Positions 1-13,000 of a stretch of 64,000 bases of DNA are shown one piece after another. The notes below the pieces were generated by a model, which worked only from the letters and a program-made list of their open reading frames with translations, was not told where the DNA came from and searched no databases. The DNA is taken from assembly GCA_012845835.1 (NCBI GenBank), contig JABAKD010000017.1, forward strand, positions 8,083,600-8,147,599, written 5' to 3'. Position numbers and translations under genes: made by a program. Within the stretch, counting starts at the first letter, position 1. Every line of letters starts with the position of its first letter. Origin of the DNA: Undaria pinnatifida (Eukaryota; Sar; Phaeophyceae; Laminariales; Alariaceae).

Positions 1-582
1 GAATAAAAGTGATATTATGCTCGTTCCTGTTCGGAAGTCGATGGGTTAAGGGGAGTTTCGCCACGTGGGATTGTTAACAAAAGCTCAGAGTGGCGCTATC
101 GTGTCTTGAAGAGGTGTGCTCACCTCCATGAGCAAGTATCGAGGAGCATTGCCGTAGATCAGCCAGCACAACACGCAGGTATAAGGTACATCTAGCCGTA
201 GAGCGTGGTTCTTGCCGAGAGCTGACAGATCATGGCGCACCCGTCCTCTCACTGTCCTCTTCTTTCCCTGCCTGAGAGGAGCGCGTTTTAAACCTCACCC
301 ATCTTTCTTCTGGGCTCAAGTTCGCCACGTGACTAGCCTAACAGCAATATCCAAGCGCTTGTCTTTCATCTACAGTTTGTATATATGAGTCATCGCTCTA
401 TAGTGCGGTAGGGGTTTGCCCTTTTTGGAGCCAAGCTTTTTCTTGTTTCCTCTTTAGTCTAGTGCGGTTGAGCTCGTCAAGTGTGGAACTATCGGTTAGT
501 ATACTAATTTTAAGTCAATAGGAGCAGCGCATAGAAATGTGTTGGTCGGGTTACGCGAAATAATGTCTTCGAAGTCATGTGT

Positions 583-632
583 CGGGTGAGGATGATGATG
601 ATGTTGATGATGATGATGTTGGTGATGATGAC

Positions 633-665
<33 letters not shown>

Positions 666-697
666 GACGATGATGATGATGTTGATGATGATGATGT

Positions 698-731
<34 letters not shown>

Positions 732-737
732 GATGAC

Positions 738-781
<44 letters not shown>

Positions 782-829
782 CGACGATGATGATGGTGAT
801 GGTGATGATGACGATGATGATGATGATGG

Positions 830-863
<34 letters not shown>

Positions 864-895
864 AATGATGATGATGATGATGATGATGATGACGT
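583..895. repeat. (GAT)n microsatellite, imperfect
   Basis: About 310 bp of GAT units with scattered GAC and GTT variants. It yields long open frames of Met, Asp, Ser or Ile in several frames, all artefacts of the repeat. Confidence 0.95.
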
Positions 896-1342
896 TGATA
901 TTGAGCTCTTCATGTTCGGAGCTCAGACACTTCTGCCGCAATCCTAGCGTGGGATTACTCATACAACGCCACTAGTCGGTCACACGTATCGCCCACATAC
1001 TGGTAGTATAGACTATAATGTTCCAGATACATCGCAAAACATGCTGGCAGAATATGCTGTGTTCCAGGGCGCAGCCGGTGGTACACGCTCTTACCGCACT
1101 CTCTCAGTCTTGAAGAAAGGAAAGCTCATGCGCTATTTTAGACCACATTGTATTTATACTCGAACAAAAAACGCGTGTGGGTATACCGTGCCCCATGTAC
1201 CATTCGGTGTGGTCTGCCCAAGGACTTCCCCGTTTTACCATCCAACGAACAAACCGGACATACTCCGAGGAATAGTCCGTCGAAACAACACATGCATGCA
1301 CACCAAGGAATACTCCGAAAAACAATATACCAGGGAACCGAA

Positions 1343-1775
1343 CCGTCAAAACAACACATAACGTGGTGTACTAACCGTCATTCCAACACACGCCATGGAA
1401 TATCTAGTCAGCACTGCAGCGGGCAACCGGCCCTACTCAACCAGCGCTATAGCGGAACCACTATATTGTACCAGGGGACAAACCGTCAAAAACAACACAT
1501 AACGTGGTGTACTAACCGTCATTCCAACACACGCTATGGAATTCTAGTCAGCACTGCAACGGGCAACCGGCACTACTCAACCAGCGCTATAGCGGAACCA
1601 CTATATTGTACCAGGGGACAAACCGTCAAAAACAACACATAACGTGGTGTACTAACCGTCATTCCAACACACGCTATGGAATATCTAGTCAGCACTGCAG
1701 CGGGCAACCGGCACTACTCAACCAGCGCTATAGCGGAACCACTATATTTTGTACCAGGGAACAAACCGTCAAAAA
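1343..1775. repeat. Tandem repeat, about 139-bp unit, three copies
   Basis: AACCGTCAAAACAACAC recurs at 1343, 1482 and 1621 with the whole unit conserved between starts; a shorter partial unit follows to about 1800. Confidence 0.9.
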
Positions 1776-2244
1776 CAACGCATTCCAGTGAATAGCCGTC
1801 AACAACACATACCACTGAATAAGTAACCTTCAAAACAAGTATTAACATAGAATATTCAAACTTACACTGACCAAACAGGCGGTTTACTTATAGGAAGCGA
1901 TACCAGAACGAATCATACTGGAAAATAGAAATGGGATAGCCAAGATACTGGGTGGATTATTCCGCCATTGTGGAACACCCCCCCCGTCAAAACGTCCGAA
2001 ATATCCCGCCCGCCCCCCCTCCCCCCATATCCCGTATAGTATGGATCTAAAACGTAAGGGTTTCAGTCGCCAATCTTACTGGCTACTGATGCTGTATAGC
2101 ACGACATTCAACGTGTACGGTGCTTAAGAGCTGATATAATACGCATCCTTTCGGTCGAAGCAATCATCCGATGTGGAAGAAAGCACGCACTAGGTGTGCG
2201 GAAGTCCGCCTCACAGGTGGTTCTTCGAACGATACAGCTCATCC

Positions 2245-2450
2245 ATCATGCGACTCGCGGAACACCTCACGGCGCTTCGCGTTTGCCTGGTCGATGAAAA
2301 GCCGAGATGATCCGTCCCGGCATGGTAGGGATGCGAGGGTCAACGGTCTCAAGGCTACGGCTACACGTGGAATGAGTACCCCCTCCCCCCCGCGCCGCAT
2401 TGTCAATGGTCAAATGACTAAAGCAAGCAGCGAAGGAGCCCCCCCCCCCC
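2245..2450 (+). mobile_element. SINE-like element followed by LINE 3' end, poly(C) tails
   Basis: CATGCGACTCGC...CCCGGCAT...GCGAGGGTC...GAGTACC followed by C-rich tract: one of at least five copies of a dispersed element (also 13575, 24010 minus, 31437, 37320). Directly behind it is the last about 50 bp of the LINE of intron 23 (CAATGGTCAAATGACTAA) with its own C run. Confidence 0.75.
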
Positions 2451-2894
2451 CCGGCGCGCCCCACGCCCCTCTCAGCCCCTTCCTCTGTCTAAACAACGAC
2501 TGGTCCGTCTATGCTGCCAGAACGCTCGCATACCACGTACACGTTAGTTTTTGTTATGTTCGATATGGGTGTAGACAGCATTAAAGAAATGCACGGTGAC
2601 CATTAGTACTAATATGGGTCATATTACCGTAGGATCTAGAGCCGGACGGCGTAGTGGGTAGGACCTTGAGGTTGTGCAGCTGTCTTCTATAAAGATGCGT
2701 ACGTTATTCTGTGGTGTCCGGCTCCGCATCTCTAGGAAGCAGCTCACATGTGTCCACCGTGGTCCACGCCAATGCTCTTGGACGTGAATATCAGGTTGCA
2801 TTGGCAGCAGGAAATGCCGTAGCTCCCTCTACTTGTCTGGTTTATGTTACCTACCTTCTACGCCACCCAGGCACTACGCTTTTGAATGAGCGGA

Positions 2895-3225
2895 ATAGCC
2901 CACCCCCCCCCCCCCGCGCCACCCATGCACCCACCCACCGACCAAGCGGCCCTCTCAACCCTCAATCCACCTATCATACCCACCCGCCCCCACCCCCTGA
3001 CTCCCCCCCCCCCACCCATAACTCCACAAACCAATCAACTCTCTCAGACATCAACCCACTGACTCACCCGCACACCCATACTCACAGGCACCCACCTCTC
3101 CGACCCACCCACCCAACCCAACCACCTCCCCGACCCATCCCCCCACCCCCCACCTCCCCGACCCCACCCTGCCTTACCATCCTCCAAATCCCGCCACACC
3201 CCAACTAACGCTACCCCACCCCCTC
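2895..3225. repeat. C-rich low-complexity tract
   Basis: CCCACCCACC-type simple sequence with several C runs; open frames through it are Pro/Thr/His low complexity. Confidence 0.8.
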
Positions 3226-3841
3226 ACAAACGCAAAGGTACGTTTTCTCATCTCGGAGAGGTAAGAGTGTTGCTGTTATTGAATACGCTCATCAATCGAA
3301 TATTGAGTATCGCGTATCGAGCATCGAGAAAAAATGCCGAACAGCGGATAATATAAATACCCAATGTTTATTATCATATTGAATATCGCAAGAACGTCGA
3401 TTATCGATCATCACATCGTATGCCGAATATATATATCGAACACCGATCACCCGAGATATCGATTATTCGACGGGCATCAAATATCGCTTATGGTCGAATA
3501 TCGAATGTCGAGTGCATGTCGAACATCGATTATCGATTTGTCGAAAATAATGCGAACATCGCTTTTCCAATGTCGAAAATCGAACGACTATATATATCAC
3601 CTGAAATATCACGCCCTCCCATTCACCCACCAGATCGCTCGGATTTCACCACCACTACCTTCAAAAAAAAAAAAAAAAAAAAAACGGATGTCCCCTGGCA
3701 GGTCGTATCATACGACCATACGACACGCAGGCAATTCAATGCACCAAAAAATATGTGTGCGCGGTACAAACAAACCCACGCAGCTTGCAAATAGGAGTTT
3801 CGAATAAAAAAAAAATGTCCACCTCCAAGCTGACGTGTCTT

Positions 3842-3847
3842 TTTATT
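3842..3847 (-). other. Polyadenylation signal AATAAA of the GT2 gene
   Basis: AATAAA on the minus strand 48 nt after the stop codon, within an AT-rich stretch. Its position fits a 3' end for this gene. Some lineages do not rely on AATAAA, so this is a moderate call. Confidence 0.5.
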
Positions 3848-3894
3848 TAAATATATATATATATGTATGTATATCTAAAAAAACAATTTCTAGA

Positions 3895-4087
3895 CTAGAG
3901 GAAGGTGGCGAGCACGCTGGTCAGGGCGATGAAGACGAGGATGTAGCAGAACTTCTGGTGGTACGCCGAGGGGAGCGAGATCCATCCCGGCCACCAAAGC
4001 TTCACCATCGGCCACATGGAGTACATCACCACCAAGCACGCGCCGAACGAGGCCAGGAAGATCCACATGCCATCCTGGTCGAACTCC
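3895..4087 (-). CDS. GT2 gene exon 25: last membrane segments and stop
   Basis: Residues 1344-1407 and TAG. Acceptor CGCAG. Two hydrophobic stretches (WIFLASFGACLVVMYSMW and FCYILVFIALTSVLATFL) end the protein, with almost no cytosolic tail. Confidence 0.9.
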
Positions 4088-7000
4088 CTGCGCGGCGTTA
4101 TCATTCATTATTAGCACCGTCAGCAAAATTTAAATCGAGAAATGAATAATTGACAGGGAGGCCCCTCACATGCCGTCCCGGCTGAACACTTTTTGCGCGC
4201 CGTTATTAACTATTATCAGTGCTGCACCAAAAAAATTAAAATTGAATCGAGAAAATAATTAATTGATGAATAAGCACTCCGTTTTCAACATTTTCGGTAC
4301 GTAGTCGACTAACTACTACTATGTCCTTCCCAAAATGCCAAAAACACTTGTTTTCTCAAACCAACGCTTCATGACTGCTCGACACGAGGAAGGATGCAAT
4401 CAAGAAACATACCTTGATACTCAGTATGTGTTCTTGTTTGCAAAATACGATCGAACGATGACGTCGGGGTTACGGCCAAAGGATTACGTCCCCGCCCCCC
4501 GCCGTCTACCCAGGAAACCCCTGTATCCCACAAATAACTTACAAGTACTACACCCACTAATGGCGGTGTTTTGCCCTCGTCCCCCCACGCCCTCGCCCCT
4601 CGTCTACCTGGAAACCCCCTGTCCAAAATTACATGGAAATGTTCAACCATCCATTCACAATAGCACATACAAATAGGAAACCCTTTTTCCAACAAGCACC
4701 TTACAGGTAGGAAACCCTTTTTCCAACAAATGCGACTTACAGGTAGTACATCCAGTAGATGGTGGTGTTGATAGCGCTGACCATCAGCATGCAGAACAGG
4801 AAACCTAGGGGCCACACGGGGCACACCAGGTTCCACGCGTTGTCAGGGTTTGCGCAGGTGATGCGGTTCCAGATGCCTAACATGAACGCCCAGATCTAAA
4901 CGGCGAAGAATTGCGAGAAAGTACAGATCACCAAGGGGAAGGGAGGGGGGGGGCGTACTTAGTTTGTGCATGGAAGTAGTCATATGGCCATAGAGTAGGG
5001 GGGGGGGGGGGGGGGTACTCATTTATTGCTTGCCTTAGTCATTTGACCATAGCATTGACCACGCATTCCTTTCGAGACGGAGCACCGTTCCTACTCCCAA
5101 TAGAGACACCTCCGACATTTGGATGCTCGTTACGCCTCTTCCATATTTCTGTTTGGTTATTCTATCCCCGTCCTGTTTCGCCGTCTGCGGCCACCATCTA
5201 TCTCCTGGGATAGCGACCGTTTCTCGCTACTCTCTAGTCTACCATGTACTCTTCCATGTCACATACATCTAATTTTCTCATCTCCCTCTACCGCATCCCG
5301 TTCCTGCTTGTATATTTCACGTTCTCCTACGATGTGAGTCCTGCTCTCTATTGTTGTGCCACACGGGCACATATTTGTAGCCACGCCCTCCTCCTCCCAA
5401 CTACTGGTATATCTCTTTCTTCTTTCTGGTAGGTCTAGGTCCGCTACTCAAAGTCCCAGTTTCAGCTTTTTCGCGTTGTCTATTAGGCCGTGCAGATACG
5501 TTTTGATTCAAATATCTTTCCTCAACCCCCCGTATATCTCCAAGTGTTTCTCCTCTCTTTCACCTTTTTTATTAGCGCTAGCCTTTCCCTTGCTTCTATT
5601 GTTTATTTTACTCATGCCTTGTACCCGCCAAACTTCTCTATAGACAGTAGTACCTCTTCTTGGTCTCCCCCCATATCCTTCCATATTTGCTCAACTACGT
5701 TATCCCACCTTGTTCCAGCTCGCCCTTTTGTTATTTTCTCCCATGTAGCCCTGTCAACTATGGCTGGCAACCTCTTTTCTGGTGTATACTTTAGTTTATA
5801 TTGCCATTTCAATTTCCTCGCCTCTCTACGTATTTGTTTCAAGTGGGTGCATTGCTAAGTTCTGCTCTTACTACTGTATTACTCGTGTCGTACTTGAGCA
5901 TCCTAGTATGTTTTTAGCTGCAGTCATCTGCGCTGTTTCCAGTTGTTTTTGGAGTTTCGCGCTCCGTTTCCATACTTCTCCTGCATACTCTAGCTTTGAT
6001 GCAATCGCATTCATCAGAATACATACTTTAATCGTAGCGTCAAGGTGCGGATCTGTTAGTATCGCTTCCATCTTGCCTGCTTGTGACTTACCCTTTCATA
6101 TTACTTTCACTATGTATGTGTGCATCCCGACAGCAAAGCATCCCAAGAGCAAAGCATCCCAAGAGCAATACTTTGACATCTCTACGCCAAGGTACGAATA
6201 CTGATCTACGATCGGTAGTCCATCTTCTTCCCACTTCCATTTGACATTTACCGGATTCACCTTCTATTTTCGTTGCATACAACTACTACGCACTTTTTCA
6301 CGTTCGCTGTTACTCTCCATTTCGTAGTGTAATCTAGGCTTTTCTCTATCCGTTTCTGCAATCCTTCAGGTGTTTCTGATATCCCCACGAAATCATCCGC
6401 AAACATCAACCCCGACACCGTATCTTCCTCCATCGTGACTCCTTGCTTTGCTGCTTCGACTGCTACTAATGATGTCATTAATATATACCTTGCATAGATT
6501 GGGTTAGAGCGTACATCTCTGTGCAACTCCTTGTACAACATCAACATATTTGGATATTCCCCCGTCCAGCATCACAGCACTTCTCGCACATTCCGTCATA
6601 TTTTTCATGATTCTCCACGTATATCCTCTGATCCCAACTTCCCACATCTTTTTCACCAACCCATCTCTCCATACTGTGTCATAGGCCTTCCGTACATCTA
6701 GGAAGAAACAGTACGTCGATAGCCCGGCGTCTTTTCTACCTTAGATTATCTTACCCAATCAATGTGTGTACACGGTCTGTGCAACTACGGTTTGGCCTAA
6801 ATCCTGGTTGCCCTTCGCTCATTTCTTGTCCTTCTCCAACATTGTTCCCTTTCTATCGCTTAAAATCTTACATCATGTTTAGCCTAGGGTGCTAAAGGGG
6901 TCAATAGCGTTATCCCTCGGCAGTTCCCCGGGTTCGCCTTTTCTCTTTTCATAACAAAAGTTTACTGCCACTCCTTCTCTCCACCTCTTGGGGGGCGCGT

Positions 7001-10000
7001 GCTCGTTTATTCCATATCCAATTATACAACATAACCGTCATGGTAATAAGCATACCTTCTCCCCCATACTCCATAAATCTATGAACTATTTCATCTGCCC
7101 CTGTTGCCTTTTTTCTTAAGCTTTAGCTACGCATTTGTTTACTTTTTCTGTTGTGAAGTATCTCTGTACGTAACCAGTCTGAACCACGTTCTTCTTTTTT
7201 TTCTGACGCACCTACGTTCGCCTCTGCCCACGCGTTTATTTCCGTCTCGAATGGCCAGGGGGGGGGGGGGGGGTTCTTTGGAACTGGGGCAGTCAAGCAC
7301 CAGATTCAATTGGTTGTGCTGGCCACCCCTCGAAGCCATCACTAAGAGGGCCATTCCTAAGGAACGCGAAAAAAATCACGAATCCTGACATTCCTGTCAG
7401 GATTCCTGAGACATTTTGAAATATTCTGAAATATGGCACGTTTTTTTCAAAAAAGAAAATCGCTTAGTTTTTGTCAGGAATGCTGACATCAATTTCTACG
7501 TACGGAAAAAATATTATTCAAAACGATTCAAAGGTCCGGATTCCTGTCAAATATCGCGATTCGCGAAAACCGTCACGTTCCTTTCTTGGTCACGATTCTG
7601 ATTACATTTCTGGTGTTCGTTAAGACCGGCCTTAACAAGCTGCTTGTTCCTAGCACTGACCCACGTCGTTCCATACGGAGCCTTTGCGGTGCAATGATGA
7701 AAACAAAAACAAGAAAGCTGCGAACCAACAATCAGCATCAGCAAGAAACATAAACGACAAACAAGATCAAGAACAAACACCAACCACCAGCAGCAAACGC
7801 ACATGCTACTAATAGTTTGGTGGAGGGGCACCATTTCTTTGTCTGAGGCTCCGCTTCTGATTTGATGCGCTCTATACCTTCACCCACCCAAAAGCATGTT
7901 TTGAGCATAAACTACCACTACTCGCAACAAAAGCCAGATTTTATTGGTTCGGTTCCCGACCTCAACTAATCTTCTCCTGTGAGTAAACTTAAGAGAGCAA
8001 AACCCGACGAACCAAACCCGTTGCCTAAGCATGCAAAATAATCAGCTAAAAATCATCATGAAAAACAAGAACGACGCTCCAACGAGTTCGGGCTAAGGAC
8101 TCCCGCCCTTCCGAAAATGTTTTGGATCCCAATCGCCGATAGGGACGGCCCGCGCTGGCGCTACCACGGGAACTGCAGCATACGCCATAGCTTGCGCTGG
8201 TTTGCGAATACAATTGAGTTACATTGGCTGACACACGCGACATGACATGTATGGAAACACGTGGGAAGTTTGGTGGGGTTAAGCTTTATTTTTCCCCATC
8301 CGCCGGAGTATATTCGTAGATATGTAAAATCACTTCACATAATAACCGTAGCACACGTCAGCCACCAACATGCGGTAGAGGTGACCGCTCGCCATTTTTT
8401 TTTGTTGTGGGGCTCTTGAATGAGGAGTTCATTAAAAAAAAAAGAAGAGACAAAAAATTAAGAAAAATTTGAAACATGCAAAAAACCCGAGATGGCCAAA
8501 CCCGCTGCCTAGGTATACATAACATATACATTTTGCAGCACAAGAATGACATTATTCCGGCCATTTTGGGTTGAGTCACTCACATTTTCGCTTTCGCCAA
8601 AAAACGGTATATACCTCTATCGCAGCATGCGCCCAACACCATTAATAGCACCAACACTAACAGCAATATGAAGCGAAAACAACAGCCGCAAAGACCACAA
8701 CCAACATAACCACCACAAAAAAAAGAGAACCATACGTAACCACCTCTCGCAACAGCAACAACAACAGCAACAACACCATCACCACCACCAATCACCACCT
8801 CCCCCGCTCCCCTCACCTGAACGTAACACGTGGAGAGCCAGAACTGCTCGTCGGTGAGCACCCTGTTGGGATTGACGTTCTTCCAGCCCACGGCAAGGAT
8901 GGTGGGAATGGTGGCCGTGATGATGTAAGGGAAGAAGAAGTAGATGAACTCAAGCTCCACGGTGTTGAACGGAGTTTCCTGGATGATGCTGAACATGATG
9001 GGCCTGAGGTTTTACGCGAAACGATGACGACAGTTATTTTTTTCGCACGTTGGATTAATAGGAGGCGAAATAATAAGCAGCAAAAACAACATATTTTTAC
9101 ATAAGCCATGGATAGGTGATAAATTAGAAAACTTGAGGACGGGGGAAGAGACGCAGGGGGGGGTGCGATCTGCGTTCTCCATGATGTGAAATAATTATAA
9201 GGCTTCAGTTGGGAGTCCCGGGCGTAATGGCTAAGATGGTGAGAAGGGTGCCGGCGATGCTGTAGGGGAAGAGGTAGATGAACTCGAGATCCACAGTGTG
9301 TGTTCTTCGCATTTAATTGATATTCCCACCCGTCTATTATACACCCATCACAACCAGTGTCCGTGCCGATGCCTTCTCCTATGTAGAGAGACGAGCTCTG
9401 TGGTCACAAACTACGAGACAGAGATACGCATTGCAAAGACAGCAGGGTGCTTTGGCCATGCAATGCCAACCGCAATGAACGCGCGGGCAAAAAAAGAAGA
9501 TGCAAGCCAGCACTCCATACTAATTGCAACAAAAAGGAAATAAAGGGAAAAAAACAAACAACAATGCAAGTCTAATGTGCTGAACGGCGTTTCCCGGACG
9601 AAGCTGACTGAACATGATGGGGCAGGCCTACGTAGATATAGCAGGCGAAGGGTTTATGCGCAAACAAAAACCGGTACCAATAAAAAAAGTTCCGCAGGAT
9701 TTGTTCGCTTCTTGGTGTGATTTGACACATGCTACTAATGGTACTATTAAAAACTGTATGATTGACGGAGGCGCAACAATTATTTTTTGAGGCTCCTAAC
9801 CTATTGAGGGGGGGTCCATAATATAATGCCTTCGGCTGAGGCCCCTAACCAACTGAGGGGATGTCTATACTATTTTGCGTTCTGCTGAGGCACCCAACCT
9901 AATGAGGGGAGGTCTAAAATATTTTGCCTTCTGCTGAGGCACCTAACCTATTGAGCGGAGGTCTATATTATTGTTCATTCTGCTGAGGCACCTAACCTAC

Positions 10001-13000
10001 TGAGGGGATGTCTATACTATTTTGCCTTCTGCTGAGGCACCTAACCTATTGAGGGGAGGTCCATAATATTTTGACTTCTGCTGAGGCACCTAACCTATTG
10101 AGGGGAGCTCTATATTATTCCTTCTGCTGAGGCTCCCAACCAAGTGAGGGGAGTTCTATTTCATGCCTTTTGCTGAGGCTCCTAACCTATTGAGGGGAGG
10201 TTTACGTTTTGCCTTCCGAGTTCAAAACTGATTTTGATGCGTGCTGCGATAGAAGTATACTAGCACTTTTAGCTGAAATGGTTTCTGAATGACGGGGCTC
10301 CTTAACCCTCCTCAACCAAAAGTTGTCGGATTTTCATTCTCCCTTTTTTGAGCATGTCTCGTCTTATACCTATTGGCCATGGGGTTGTTGCAGCAGAGAT
10401 ACATTTTAATCTCCTCCACATCCTCAATTAGGGAGCCCTCTACCGTGTACTAGTAGTAACAGATGCTTAATTTGCCCTGTAGGAAAAAAATGAAAACAGG
10501 TCAACCCAAAATGAGCAAATGCCATGGCGTTATTAGGTCTACACAACACAGAAAGTTTGGTAAAAAAAGGCCCAGAACGGGAGGTGTGAACTGGCAAATG
10601 GGAAGGCTGCATGTCTGGCTGGGATGGTTTCGTTTTAGGGTAAACAACAAGTGCCAAAACTCGACACATCAGCGTGGGCGTACATGCTAAAGAAACAACT
10701 CGGGACTCGATCAAAAGACGACGTCGGAACGGCAAGATACCGAAAAAAAAATTATCAATGAGGTAAACCATTTGTTTGAGACGCCCAGGCTACGGTTGGG
10801 GGGTCACTCACACCAGTAAACCCCCGTTCCTTTGCGATCTTAACGCCTTTGCCACTGAAAACGTGTTTTGGGGACAAATTTACTTCGAGTTAGTATAGGG
10901 AGGGATTTCGGGGCTCTAAAGGTGCTTTTGTGAATTTGCCATTTCAATCCGCAATGGAACGGTGAAACTACACGACGCCAAAATAACCGCCTATTTAATA
11001 GAAGATTTTTTTTGGTCCGTGATGTACGGAGTCACTCGTGCGAGTGGTGGAAACCCGGAAGTGGAACAGAGGGTTATATCATAACATCATCATAACATCA
11101 TCATAACATCATCATAACACCGTCGTAACATCCCCCTTACTAATACCATACTCTTGGTCTAACGTACTGTACCCTTTATCTTAGCATCGTCGTAACATCC
11201 CCCGTACTAATACCGTACCCTATATCATAGCACCGTCGTAACATCCCCCCTACTAATACCGTACTCTTGGTCTAACATACTGTGCCCTATATCTTAGCAT
11301 CGTCGTAACATCCCCCGTACTAATACCGTACCCTTGGTCTAACATACTGTGCCCTATATCTTAGCATCGTCGTAACATCCCCCGTACTAATACCGTACCC
11401 TACATCATAGCATCGTCGCAACATCCCTCGTACTAATACCGTATCCTTGGTCTAACATACTGTACCCTATATCATAGCACCGTCGTAACATCCCCCCTAC
11501 TAATACCGTACCCTTGGTCTAACATACTGTACTGCAAATCATAGCACCTTCGTAACATCCCCCCTACTAATACCGTACCCTTGGTCTAACATACTGTACC
11601 GCATACCATAGCAACATCGTAACATCCCCTCCACTAATACCGTACCCTTCGTCTTGAGAGATGAACCGGTGTCAGGGGAGAGGCAATCATTGCCACGATT
11701 TTGGGTTAAGGGAACTCGTCATCCAGGGCAAAAAACGCTCAAAAAAAGTTCTACTTCTCTATCGCGTCAGACATTCATTTGCTCCACATGTTATTATTAA
11801 TAGCATTGCCATCTTCGACAATATTGCGCACACTACTGCTGCACTAGATGCCGTTCCGATATAAATGGAATAATATATCGATGAAGCATTGGTATCTCTC
11901 TCCTGTGACCCTCTGCCAACCATTTCCCCGGTTATTTCCTCCACATCTTTTCACTTCAGGTACGACGCGTGCTACGATAGAAGTGTACCTGGTACCTTTT
12001 TTTGGCCTGAATGGTTTCTGAATGACCGGGCTCCTTAACCCCAAATCGTCGGAAATAGGTAATTTTTTTTGCAGATTTTTCGTCGTGTACCTAGGCCGTG
12101 GAATTTTTCGATTTTTTCATCCGGTCATCTCAGCAGTTTTATTTTTTTTCTCCATATATGTTTTTGGGAGAGATATTAACCTCCCAAATTGAGTAACCTC
12201 AGAAAAAAAAGTGGTGCACCTCTATCGTGTAACACGCATCGTACTTATTACCGATATAGTCTTGTATCCTTATCCTCATCTTGCTCGATGTTCCTTCTTA
12301 TCCTTTGTGTCCTCGATCCTAGGGGGCATGTTGCGGCACATACGGGTTCACGCCTGGCGTTCTGAGCCTCGTTCCTCGTATCGGGAGCGGCGGGTTTCAC
12401 TCCGATGAACCATCCCACGATCTCCGATGAACGATCCCATTGTCTCCGATAAACGATCCTATGGTTTCTGATAAACGTCCAATGGTCTCCGATAAACGAT
12501 CCCAGGGTCTCCGATAAACAATCCCAGGGTCTCCGATAAACAATCCCATGGTCTCCGATAAACGATCCCATGGTCTCCGATAAACGATCCAATGGTCTCC
12601 GATAACCGATCTAATGGTCTCTGATAAACGATCCCATCATGGTCTCCGATAACCGATCCCATGGTCTCTAATAACCGACCCCATGGTCTCCGATAACCGA
12701 TCCCGTGGCCTCCGATAACCGATCCCATGGTCTCCTATGAACGATCCCATGGTGTCCGATAAACCACCCCATGGTCTCCGATAATCGATCTTATGCTCTC
12801 CGATAATCGATCTCATGGTCTCCGATAAACGATCCCATGGCCTCCGAAACAGCACGCCGTCCTCAGCTCAGCGAGTTCCCGTCAAGTCAGATATCTCTTT
12901 AGCCATACAGAAGGAGGAAAAGCCAATGCATTCCCAACGACAACGACAACTGCAACAATAAAAGAGGAGACCTACTGTATGCACAAAATTGGAGACGTAC

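Larger units (their letters stand above)
1..3840. other. 3' flank: no gene seen
   Basis: 1-580 shows no coding signal. The rest is the microsatellite, tandem repeat, SINE copy and C-rich tract listed separately, then an A/T-rich stretch at 3250-3600 built of loose ATCGAATATCGAG-like units and a poly(A) tract at 3663-3683. Open frames here come from the repeats. Confidence 0.6.

Noticed and set aside
577..975. Long open frames of Met, Asp or Ser over the GAT repeat
   Set aside because: Pure products of the trinucleotide repeat, open in several frames on both strands.
1148..1791. Plus-strand open frame with repeated ITWCTNRHSNTR peptides
   Set aside because: Follows the 139-bp tandem repeat, breaks at its end and has no splice or domain support.
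12400..12850. CRISPR-like array in the 22-bp repeats
   Set aside because: Units are contiguous without spacers, inside an intron of a eukaryotic gene.
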